NCBI GenBank assembly: GCA_947471745.1
Contig: CANJKZ010000170.1
Location: forward strand, 1,195,001 to 1,259,000
Source: Closterium sp. Naga37s-1
Lineage: Eukaryota; Streptophyta; Zygnematophyceae; Desmidiales; Closteriaceae
Length of the DNA: 64,000 nt
Direction: 5' to 3'
Both the position numbers and the translations under genes were made by a program. The notes beneath the pieces were generated by a model. The model worked only from the letters and a program-made list of their open reading frames with translations, had not been told where the DNA came from and did not search any database. Shown in pieces: positions 52,824-62,578 of the stretch (position 1 is the stretch's first letter; every line of letters starts with the position of its first letter).

Positions 52824-55198
52824 ATGTATGCTGTGTCTATTAGTGCTGAGGGTGACTGTTACGTGTGTGTTCCGCCTGACCCGGGCATTGAGGCTGCTGC
52901 TCTAGGTGCTAGTGAGTCTGCTGCTCCAGGTGCTCGTGAGTCTGCTGCTCCAGGTACTAGTGCGTCTGCTCTCTCAGGTACCGCGTCGGCTCAGGTTTTG
53001 CACACCTTCACCCTCGACTCGGGTGCTTCCTGCTCCTTCTTTCGAGACCGCACCACCCTTACGCCGCTCAGTCGGCCGGTTGCGGTCTCCCTGGCAGACC
53101 CCTCTGGGGGTCCTGTTCTTGCTCGCTACTCCACTGTCCTCCCGTGTCCGGCGGCCCCGTCAGACTCCCTGTCCGGTCTCTACCTCCCCTCGTTCTCTAC
53201 GAACTTGGTGAGTGGTGCTGACCTTCAGGATGGCGGGGTTGACCAGTTCACTCCTGCGAGTCAGCGAGTGACCCACTGCACATGTGCTCGGACGGGCCGC
53301 CACTTGGCCACGTTTACCCACCGACCGGGGTCGAGCCTGTACACACTGACCACAGAGTCTCCACCGGTTGCTGCGTCTGGTCAGGTAGCTGCGTCGAGTC
53401 AGGTGTTTGCTGCAGCGTCTCGGTCAGGTCCTGAGTCTGCCCCCTGCTCGTGTCGCCTCCTGTCCCACCAGACCCTCCTCTGGCACCACCGCCTTGGTCA
53501 CCCCTCCTTGCCTCGTCTCCGAGGCATGGCCTCCCGTGTCCTTGTCTCTGGTCTTCCCCGGTCCCTCCCTCCCCTTCCCCCGGGGCCTGCCCCTACCTGC
53601 GTTCCCTGCGTCGAGGGGCGGCAGGGCGCCGCTACTCACTCCTCCGAGTTTCCTCCGACAGATGCTCCGCTGCAGACTCTTCACATGGACGTGTGGGGCC
53701 CAGCCCGCGTCCGTGGACAGGGTCACGAGCGTTACTTCCTGTTGGTGGTTGACGACTACTCGCGTTACACCACAGTCTTCCCCTTGCGCAGCAAGGGTGA
53801 GGTCACTGAGGTGTTGATCGACTGGATCCGCGTTGCTCGTCTCCAGCTCAGAGAGCATTTTGGCTCGGACTTTCCTGTTCTGCGTCTGCACTCCGACAGA
53901 GGTGGAGAGTTTTCCTCTGACCTTCTGCGAGCCTTCTGACGTGCGGAGGGCATCCGCCAGACGTTCACGCTTCCGGCCTCTCCACAGCAAAATGGGATTG
54001 CTGAGCGCCGCATTGGCATGGTCATGGACGTCGCTCGTACGTCCATGAACCATGCGGCTTCTCCCCATTTTCTGTGGCCGTTCGCGGTTCAGTACGCGGC
54101 GCATCAGATCAACCTTCAGCCCCGGGTCTCCATGCCGGAGACCTCCCCTACTCTGCGGTGGACGGGGAAGGTTGGCGATGCGTCTGCGTTCCGTGTCTGG
54201 GGATCTCGAGCTTTCGTCCGTGACTTGTCTGCGGACAACCTGTCCTCCCGTGCTGTTCCTTGCGTCTTCCTCGGCTTCCCCCCTGACGCGCCTGGTTGGC
54301 AGTTTTACCACCCCACCTCGCGTCGTGTTCTGTCCTCCCAGGACGTCACGTTTGACGAGTCGGTTCCGTACTACCGTCTCTTCCCCTACCGCACTGCCCC
54401 CCTCCCCCCCCCGCCGCTCTTCCTCACGCCCGTTCCCCCCCCGGTAGACCCCCTCCCCCCTCAGGGTCCTGCCCCCTCAGGTGTGTCCCAGGTAGATGCG
54501 GTCGAGCCTGTCGAGGTAGCTGTTGACTCTGGTACTTCTGGGGGTGCTGAGCCTGAGTGTGAGGAGCCTGGAGGTGCTGGGTCTGGGGGTGCTGAGCCTG
54601 AGCGTGCGGAGCCTTGGGGTGCTGGGTCTGGGGGTGCTGAGCCTGGGGTTGCTGAGCGTGGGGGTGCGGAGCCTGCTGGTGCTGGACCTGGAGGTCCTTC
54701 GGGTGCTTTGTCCCGGCAGGAGCTACCCTCTCCACAGGAGCTGCGCGAGTGGTTTGCTCGGCGCTGGAGCCGTGCTGCTGGAGCTGGTGGTACTGCTGGT
54801 GCTGGAGGTTCTGCTTCTGCTGGGGGTGCTGGAGCCACGGGTCCCGGAGGTGCTCGTCCTGGAGGTACTGGAGCTGCTGGGCGTGGTGGTGCTACTGGTG
54901 CTGGAGCTCCTTGTGGAGCTAGAGCTGGCGGTGCTGCTGGAGTAGGTACTACTGGAGGTACTGGAGCCGGAGCTGCTGAGTCTTCCGGTGGTCCTGCTGG
55001 AGCTGGAGCTGCTGGAGGTACTGGAGCTGGAGGTGCTGCTGGAGCCGGTGCTGCTGGAGCCGGTGCTCCTGTGGGTACTGGAGTTGGCGCTACTGGAGCT
55101 GCTGGTGGTACTGCTGGTGCTGGTGGTACTACTGGAGTTGGTGCTGACGCTGCAGGTGCTGGTGCTGTCTCTGCTGGTTCTGGAGGCGCTGCGCGGCC
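52824..55198 (+). pseudogene. Cop6 protease and integrase, one TGA stop, cut by NA3
   Basis: Protease motif DSGAS within LHTFTLDSGASCSFF. Pre-integrase HHRLGHPSLPRL. The integrase core starts MDVWGPARVRGQGHERYFLLVVDDYSRYTTVF and has LHSDRGGEF. A TGA at 53937-53939 replaces the cysteine codon of AFCRAEG seen in Cop2. The frame then continues through QQNGIAERRIGMV and FRVWGSRAFVRD to a glycine/alanine-rich linker. NA3 enters after the CGGCC at 55194-55198. Confidence 0.88.
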
Positions 55199-56652
55199 TG
55201 TGAGAATTGAGAATGAATGAGTGAGGATGGTTGCACTAGAAAGCAATTGAGTACATATAGGAAACCCTAACAGGGTTGTACTCACTATGGAGTACCCCAC
55301 TGCAGACTAGAGAAACATGATATTCTGACACACCCCCATAGTCAAAGTGGGGTATGATCAGCACAAGAAGCAAAGCAAAGCAAGCTCAGGGTGGATCACA
55401 ATGTCACCACACATTCTGAGCACAAGTACAAGAAGTAACAGTTTAAAGTTCACAATAAATAAGTAAAGCTAGAGGCTATCACAGAGGGCAAGTGAGGAGG
55501 AGGAGGCTGGACTAATAGGAGAGGAGAGAGGAGGCAACGGCGGAAGCTGCAGACACACGGGCAACAGGAGCGGCGCGCACTGTGGCTACCGGAGGCGCAC
55601 CTCCGGACTACAGGAGTAACTGGCTCCGCGGCTAAGACGAGCGGCAGGAGCAACGGACCTACGGGCGACTGGCGCAGCGGCATCACTGGGCTACCGGATG
55701 CGCACCTCCGGACTACTGGCACTGCTAGCAACACGACGGCTACCTCCACCCAACCTCCCTCTACTGCCGCACCCCCCATTCACACACCCCCTGCTGCACC
55801 CCTAGGTTCACTCACACCCCACCCCCTAGCACCACGCCTTTGGCTCCCACACATCCACCCCCCTCAGCGGCAGCTGCAGCAGTGGGAGACAAAGGAGGAG
55901 GAGGGGAAGGGAAACATACCACCCATTACCCCATACCCGCCACCCCCATACCCTCCGTTCCACGGCTGCACGCGCAGCAGGGAGACGAAGAAGGGGGGGG
56001 GGGGGGGGGAGAGCAGCAACGGGCAGCAACGGGCGGCAATGGGCAGCACAGGGAGGCGGCGGCACCGGGTCCAGGGGCGGCTGCTCCAGGGGCCAGGGGC
56101 GGCTGCTGAGGTCCAGGGGCTGCTGCACCAGGGGCGGCTGCTCCAGGGGCGGCTGCACTAGGGGCGGCTGCTCCAGGGGCGGCTGCACAGGGGCGGCTGC
56201 ACCAGGGGCGGCTGCTCCAGGGGCGGCTGCAGAGGTCCAGGGGCGGCTGCACCAGGGGCGGCTGCTCCAGGGGCGGCTGCACCAGGGGCGGCTGCTCCAG
56301 GGGCGGCTGCACCAGGGGCGGCTGCACCAGGGGCGGCTGCTCCGACGCGCGGCCCCCCCCCCCAGGTCGCCCCTCCTGTCGCCTGTTGAGGCGACCTGAG
56401 GGGGGGGAAGGGGGGGGGGGGGGGGGAGGAGTACGGGGGCCGACGCGCGGCCTCCCAGGGCGCCAGAGCAGGCGGAAGAAGGGGCGACGCGCGCCCCCCG
56501 CGCGCCCCCCCCCGCTCGCCACGCAAGGCGACGGGAAAAGGGGGGGGGGGCGGTGCACGGGCCCCTGGTGCGCCACGACCGGCATGAGGAGGGCGGGGCC
56601 TGGGCAGGGTCGGGGCAGGGCCACGACAGAGGGCCGCGACGGTGGGCCGCGA

Positions 56653-56684
<32 letters not shown>

Positions 56685-57457
56685 CTGCGACGGGGGGGGG
56701 CCGCGACGGTGGGCCGCGACGGGGGGCCGAGACGGGGGCCTGCGACAGGGGGCCGCGACGGTGGGCCGCGACGAGGGGCCGCGACAGGGTCGGGGCAGGG
56801 CCGGGGTCGGGGCAGGTCCGGGACGGGGCCGCGACAGGGTCGGGGCAGGTCCGGGACAGGCCGCGAAGGGGCCGCGACGGGCCTAGCGGGCCGCGAAGGG
56901 GCCGCTACAGGTCGTAAAGGGGGCCGCGAAGGGGCCTAACTGGCCGCGAAGGGGCCGCGACGGAGGCCTAACGGGCCGCGAAAGGGGCCGGGACGGGCCT
57001 AACGGGCCGCGAAGGGGGCCGCAAAGGGTCGTAAAGGGGGCCGCGAAGGGGCCTAACGGGCCGCAAAGGGGCCGCGACGGGGGCCTAACGGGCCGCGAAA
57101 GGGGCCGCGACGGGCCTAACGGGCCGCGAAGGGGGCCTAACGGGCCGCGAAGGGGCCTAACGGGCCGCGAAGGGGCCGCGACGGGGGCCTAACGGGGCCT
57201 TACGGGGCCTTAAGGGGCCTTACGGGGCCTTACGGGGCCTTAAGGGGCAGGCGCGACGCGCGCGTCAGGCAGGTAAGAAAAAGTTTCAGTGGTGGGCCCA
57301 AGGATCGAAAAACAGCTCTATACCATGTGAGAATTGAGAATGAATGAGTGAGGATGGTTGCACTAGAAAGCAATTGAGTACATATAGGAAACCCTAACAG
57401 GGTTGTACTCACTATGGAGTACCCCACTGCAGACTAGAGAAACATGATATTCTGACA
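55199..57457 (-). mobile_element. NA3: youngest non-autonomous LTR element, inside Cop6
   Basis: 2259 bp. LTRs at 55199-55330 and 57326-57457 are 132 bp and identical by eye. Exact duplication CGGCC at 55194-55198 and 57458-57462. The primer site (minus TGGTATAGAGC) lies inside the right LTR and the purine tract inside the left one. The interior is GC-rich: GGGGCGGCTGC units (56090-56340), G runs and GGGCCGCGA repeats. No gene. Confidence 0.95.
57291..57299 (-). promoter_or_regulatory. leader box GGGCCCACC, NA3
   Basis: About 27 bp inside the right LTR, in the context CTTGGGCCCACCACTG. Confidence 0.55.
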
Positions 57458-59701
57458 CGGCCGCGGCCGTACTTCGTTCCGCTCCTTGAGCAGGTTTTTG
57501 GTCTTCCGCCTTCTTCTGGTCCTGCTCCTTCCTTCGAGTGTCCACCGCCTGTCCAGTCCGAGTCACAGTTACAGCTTGCCTCCCCTCTACCTGCTCCTTC
57601 TCCCTACGCTGGTCCTACTGGAGGTCTTGCTGAGCGTCGTGAGCCTGAGTCGCGTCCTGCGTCGCCTGTTCGTACTGCTCGCACTAGTCGTCGTGTTCCA
57701 CGTCAGCGTCCTCCTGCGGTCCCGGGCACGCATCAGATGGCACTGCGTCCTTCCACTGTGCCACAGCGTGACCCTTTGCCGTCTCCTCAAGCGTCCTCTC
57801 TTCCTGCTCTTGCTGACCCGGAGTCTGACTCCCTTCGTGCTGCCAGTCCTACTGTCACGCGTTTCCTAGCCACTGCTGTCACTGACCCTTCCTTTGAGTC
57901 CGCTACTGCGTCTGCCTTAGTTGCCGAGCTTGTCGACTTCGCTGCTCACTGTTGTCTAGACTACGCCGCTAGTCTTGTTGCTGAGTCTGCGTCTGTCTGT
58001 CCTCCGTCCGTCGGGGGTGAGTGTGCTCTTAGCACGGACGTCCTTGAGGACAGACAGGAGGAGTTCCAGTGTTTTGCCGCTGCTTTACCTCATCTCGTGT
58101 CCCCGCTGCTTGCCCCTGAGGGAGACCCGGATGCACCAGACATCCCGACCCCGCGCTCTTACGCAGAGGCGATAGAGGGTCCCTACTCCTCTCAGTGGCA
58201 GGCAGCCATGGACGCACAGATGGCTTCCTGGAAGTCCACAGGCACCTACGTTGACGAGGTTCCCCCACCTGGGGCGAACATCGTCAGTGGCATGTGGATT
58301 TTCAGGGTGAAGCGGCCGCCGGGTTCTCCGCCTGTCTTCAAGGCGCGTTACGTGGCTCGAGGCTTCAGTCAGCCGCAGGGAGTTGACTACTTTCAGACCT
58401 TCTCCCCGACCCCGAAGCTGAACGTCGCTGCTCAGCGTGACTACGAGCTTCACTCCCTTGACTTCAGCACTGCTTTCCTACAGGGCAGCCTGCACGAGGA
58501 GATCTGGCTGCGCCGCCCACCTGGCTTCACTGGGTCGTTTCCTCCTGGTACTCAGTGGAGCCTCCGGCGGCCAATCTACGGTCTCCGCCAGGCGCCCCGT
58601 GAGTGGCACGACACACTGAGGACTACGCTTGCGGCTCTTGGGTTTGCTCCTTCCACTGCTGACCCGTCGCTGTTTCTTCGCACCGACACTTTGCTGCCGC
58701 CGTTCTACATCCTCGTGTACGTCGACGACTTGGTTTTTGCTACAGCTGACACTGCTGGACTCGCCCACGTGAAGTCCGAGCTGCAGAAGAGACACACGTG
58801 CACAGACCTGGGTGAACTGCGCAGCTATCTTGGCTTGCAGATCACCCGGGACAGAGCACGGCGCACCATTACCCTGACTCAGTCACACATGGTGCAGCAG
58901 GTCCTTCAGCGCTTCGACTTCACGTACTCCTCGCCTCAGGCCACTCCTCTGTCTACTCGCCACTCGCTCTCAGCTCTGCCTTCGGATGAGTCCGTAGAGC
59001 CGAGTGGCCCGTACCCAGAGCTTGTTGGCTGCCTCATGTACCTGATGACCTGCACTCGACCTGACCTAGCATACCCTCTGAGCATTCTGGCGCGCTATGT
59101 TGCTCTTGGGAGACACCGACCAGAGCACATGGCTGCAGCGAAGAGGGTGTTGCGCTACTTGTGTAGTACGTCGGGCATGGGGCTCGTGCTTGGAGGGCGG
59201 AGTCCAGTGGTCCTCACTGGTCACGCAGACGCGTCTTGGGTTGACGACCTGGCTACGCAGCGGTCGTCACAGGGTTACACCTTCAGCCTTGGTTCCGGCT
59301 CTGTTTCGTGGCGGTCTACTCGCTCGTCTTCTGTTCTCAGCTCCAGCTGTGAGGCTGAGATCTACGCAGGGGCCATGGCTGCACAGGAGTTACGCTGGCT
59401 CACCTACCTGCTGACTGACCTCGGTGAGCCGCCTCGTTCTCCTCCGGTTCTGTACGTAGACAACAAGGCCATGCTGGCCTTGTGTCGGGAGCACAGACTG
59501 GAGCACAGAACGAAGCACATTGCTCTTCGCTACTTCCTTGCTCGTGAGCTGCAGCAGCGTGGTCAGCTGCGTCTTGCTTACGTGGCCTCCCAGGCCAACA
59601 CTGCTGATATATTCACCAAGGCACTTCAGCCTTGTGATCATCAGCGCTTCTGTACTATGCTAGGTCTTGTGCCTACTTGGCCTCACTTGCTTACCTCTTG
59701 A
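57458..59701 (+). CDS. Cop6 reverse transcriptase and RNase H
   Basis: The 3' part of the Cop6 polyprotein, open from the NA3 border to LLTS and TGA at 59699-59701. RT: WIFRVKRPPGSPPVFKARYV, FSPTPK, STAFLQGSLHEEIWLRR, and catalytic YVDD near 58720. RNase H: HADASWVDDLATQRSS, SSCEAEIYAGAMAAQEL, YVDNKAMLALC and NTADIFTKALQPCDHQRF. Compared with Cop2 and Cop3, a small in-frame deletion removes about seven residues after FSPTPK (TTLRVLLH missing in part), in the conserved RT fingers, so activity is doubtful. The first in-frame ATG (57737) is incidental. Confidence 0.88.
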   Translation, partial: RPRPYFVPLLEQVFGLPPSSGPAPSFECPPPVQSESQLQLASPLPAPSPYAGPTGGLAERREPESRPASPVRTARTSRRVPRQRPPAVPGTHQMALRPSTVPQRDPLPSPQASSLPALADPESDSLRAASPTVTRFLATAVTDPSFESATASALVAELVDFAAHCCLDYAASLVAESASVCPPSVGGECALSTDVLEDRQEEFQCFAAALPHLVSPLLAPEGDPDAPDIPTPRSYAEAIEGPYSSQWQAAMDAQMASWKSTGTYVDEVPPPGANIVSGMWIFRVKRPPGSPPVFKARYVARGFSQPQGVDYFQTFSPTPKLNVAAQRDYELHSLDFSTAFLQGSLHEEIWLRRPPGFTGSFPPGTQWSLRRPIYGLRQAPREWHDTLRTTLAALGFAPSTADPSLFLRTDTLLPPFYILVYVDDLVFATADTAGLAHVKSELQKRHTCTDLGELRSYLGLQITRDRARRTITLTQSHMVQQVLQRFDFTYSSPQATPLSTRHSLSALPSDESVEPSGPYPELVGCLMYLMTCTRPDLAYPLSILARYVALGRHRPEHMAAAKRVLRYLCSTSGMGLVLGGRSPVVLTGHADASWVDDLATQRSSQGYTFSLGSGSVSWRSTRSSSVLSSSCEAEIYAGAMAAQELRWLTYLLTDLGEPPRSPPVLYVDNKAMLALCREHRLEHRTKHIALRYFLARELQQRGQLRLAYVASQANTADIFTKALQPCDHQRFCTMLGLVPTWPHLLTS

Positions 59702-59900
59702 CTTTACTTGTACTGTGATCTATATATACCTGCACCTGCTTGTTTACCTTTTATATATAATCCTGCATGTGAACTGGCCTTGTGGCCTTTGAACCTGTGC
59801 TCGGAATGTGTGGTGACGTTGTGATCCACCTTGAGCTTGCTTTGCTTTGCTTGACTGGTCTTGTGACCCCTTGTTCTCCCCCACTTTGCCTATGGGGGTG

Positions 59901-60029
59901 TGTCAAACATTAATCACATAGCCTGTCTAGGCTGTAGTGGGGTAGACACTATGGGATACAGTTTTTCTAGGGTTTCACATTTGTACCCAACTCATTTCCT
60001 AGTCAATCATCCTTTTTTGTTTATTCACA
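59901..60029 (+). repeat. Cop6 3' LTR
   Basis: One difference (TTTTCTG versus TTTTTTG) from 50558-50686. Followed by the duplication CTTCC. Confidence 0.95.
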
Positions 60030-60034
60030 CTTCC

Positions 60035-62490
60035 GACCCCCACGACTCCCACTAAGCCTGCTACTGACGCTGGCGAGGACGTGCAGAGGCGGTACCGGGC
60101 GGACAGCTTTGCCTACAGACAGTGGACGGAGCATGATGCTGTCACATAGCGTGCTGTCCAAACTCTCTTGCCAGTCGACCAGAGGGACCACTTTCGACAT
60201 GTGACGTCGGCCCAGACTTTGTTCGACGCTGTTGTTAGACATTAATTTTCCCTCTCTCCTGCCACCTGGCCACTAAAGTAGCGGCGTCCATTGTTAGGGG
60301 AGGTGTAGCCACTGGTTGAGGAGGAGAGTGTAGGTACCTGTACGCTGCTCCAGCTGCGACTAGTGGAAGCGGTAATTCTAGAGGTGGTCAGCAGCGGCAG
60401 CAACATTAGCCAGAGACCCCCTCGCTGCAGCAGCTTCGGGAGTGGGTTTCTCAAAGACGCGTCCCCGGTAGGGTAAAGGCTACTAGTCTAGGTGCTTGTG
60501 AGCCTGCTAGCACGGGTGCAGCTCTTGTGGAGGCTTTGCACACCTTCACGCTTGACTCAGGCGCGACTCGCTGCTTCTTTCGTGACCGCACCACAGTAAC
60601 ATCGCTCACTGCACCTGTCCCGGTCACCCTGGCTGACCCCTTTGGGGGCCCAGTCATAGCACGTGCCTCCACCGTTCTCCCGTGTCCGGCAGCCCCTTCC
60701 GGCTCGCTTGCAGGTCTCCACCTCCCCTCGTTCACTACGAACTTGGTGAGTATCAATGTCCTCCAGGACCAGTTTGTCACTGTGACTACTCATGGGGGTG
60801 AGCTTGTGACGATCTATACGGACTCACGGACTGGCGCCCTCCTCGCCACGTTCACCTGGAGACCCGAGTCTGGCCTGTACACACTGACCACTGAGTATGC
60901 ACATGTAGCTGCGTCGGGTCAGTTAGCTGCGTCTTGTTCGTGTCGGTTACTCACACACCCATCTCTCCTTTGGCACCACCATCTTGGTCACCCCTCCCTG
61001 TCGCGTCTGCGTGGCATGCACTCTTGTCTCCTTGTCTCTGGCCTCCCCAGGTCCCTGCCCCCGCTCCCACGCTCGCTTGCACCGCCGTGCCTTCCCTGAG
61101 TCGAGGGGCAGCAGCGCACCGCTCCTCATTCCTCCTCGTTTCCTCCGACTACTGCTCCTCTGCAGACTCTCCACATGGACGTGTGGGGCCCCGCCCGCGT
61201 CCGTGGTCAGGACCAGCAGCGCTACTTTCTACTGGTTGTTGACGACTATACACGCTACACCACGGTCTTCCCCTTGCGGAGCAAGGCGGATGTTTTGATC
61301 CCTTGGATCACTGCCATTCGTCGCCACCTGAGCGCGCGGTTTCAGCAGGACCTCCAGGTTCTGCGACTGCACTCTGACAGAGGCAGTGAGTTTTCCTCCC
61401 ACCTCCTTGAGGACTTTTGTCGTGCGGAGGGCATCACCCAGTCATTCACGCATCCAGCCTCTCCACAGTAGAATGGGATTGCTGAGCGTCGCATTGGCCC
61501 GATCATGGAGGTTGCTCGCACCTCCATGATCCATGCGGCTGCTCCCCATTTTTCTGTGGCCGTTTCTGGTCCGATACGCCGCGCATCAGCTCAACCTCTG
61601 GCCTCATGTCTCTGTGCCAGAGACCTTGCCTACACTGCGTTGGACGGGGAAGGTTGGCGATGCGTCGGTGTTTCGCGTCTAGGGCGCGCTCTCCCTTGTC
61701 CGCGATACCACCGCGGGCAAGCTCTCTCCTTGCACTCTCCACTGCGTCTTCCTTGGCTTCCCCACCGACGCCCCGCCCCAGCATTTTTACCACCCTGCCT
61801 CGCGCCGCGTCCTGTCTTCACAGGACGTCACCTTTGACGAGTCGGACTGCTTCTGCCATCTCCACCCGCACGCGTCTTCTCCAGTCCCCCCGCCGCCCCT
61901 CTTCCTGGTCCCAGCCCCCCCCCCCAAGTAGACTCCCTCCCCCCACAGAGTCCTGGTCCCTCAGGTGTGTCTCAGGTCGATCCACCCACCTTGGTTGAGC
62001 CTTTGGAGGTCTCCTCTGACACCTCTAGCCCAGCTGAGGGGGGTGACCCCGCTGCTGACGACACGACAGCCACTCGCCGCTCCCCGCGCTTGGAGACCCC
62101 TCCTGGTTTTCCGCATCGGCCATCTTCACCGCCTGTGCAGCCTATCGCTGTGGACTCTGGTGCTGCTGGGGGTGGTGACACTGGGGGTGCAGACTCTGGA
62201 GGTGCTGGTCCTGGGGTTGCTGACTCTAGGGGTGGTGGTTCTGGGGGTGCTGCGAGTCCTAGTGGTGGTGGGGTCGTGGGTGCCCCTGCAGGAGGTTCTG
62301 TTGTTAGACAGCAAAAGCAGTCTCATCGTCAGGAGACTCTCTCGCCGCAGCAGCTTCGCGAGCGGGTTGTTCGGCAAGGCCACTCTGGTGCTGGGGCTTG
62401 GAGTACAAGAGCTGCTGGTGCTGGAGGTGCTGGTGCTGGAGGTGCTTGAGCTGGAGGTGCTGGAGTTGCTGGTGCTGGATGTCGAAAGTA
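60035..62490 (+). pseudogene. Cop5 gag, protease and integrase remnants with many stops
   Basis: The gag remnant (60035-60530) reads DSFAYRQWTEHDAVT and a TAG. The protease (60527 on) has DSGAT within LHTFTLDSGATRCFF. HHHLGHPSLSRLRG follows, then a TGA near 61098. The integrase (61175-61471) has VVDDYTRYTTVF and HSDRGSEF, then a TAG inside SPQ-NGIAERR and a frameshift near 61550. A glycine-rich linker ends about 62490. Gag sequence is short and lacks most of the capsid. Confidence 0.85.
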
Positions 62491-62578
62491 GCTAGTTGCA
62501 GTTGGGAACCATGGCTAGGGTCCAAGGTATTAGCTTGAGTGTCGAGAGAGTAGGGGGAGCAGAAAAGAGCAAAAGGGT

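Larger units (their letters stand above)
50558..60029 (+). mobile_element. Cop6: nearly complete Copia element, split by NA3
   Basis: LTRs at 50558-50686 and 59901-60029 (129 bp, one difference). Exact duplication CTTCC at 50553-50557 and 60030-60034. The primer site TGGTATAGAGC starts at 50687 and the polypurine tract TATGGGGGTG abuts the 3' LTR. The order is leader, gag, protease, integrase, linker, RT and RNase H. NA3 interrupts the linker. Its near-identical LTRs mark it as a recent insertion. Confidence 0.95.
49311..62490 (+). mobile_element. Cop5: degenerate Copia element, split by Cop6
   Basis: The 5' LTR is 49311-49443 (133 bp) and the primer site TGGTATTCAGAGC is 49444-49456. The leader (49457-50552) consists of CTGCCCGCGCGCCCTG-type repeats. 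Cop6 is inserted at CTTCC (50553-50557). Gag, protease and integrase remnants resume at 60035. No RT and no 3' LTR are found before NA4 begins, so the 3' half is lost. The right limit is approximate. Confidence 0.78.

Noticed and set aside
60527-61100. Domesticated stand-alone aspartic protease gene
   Set aside because: The open stretch is simply the protease part of the decayed Cop5 polyprotein, in order with gag and integrase remnants and followed by stops.
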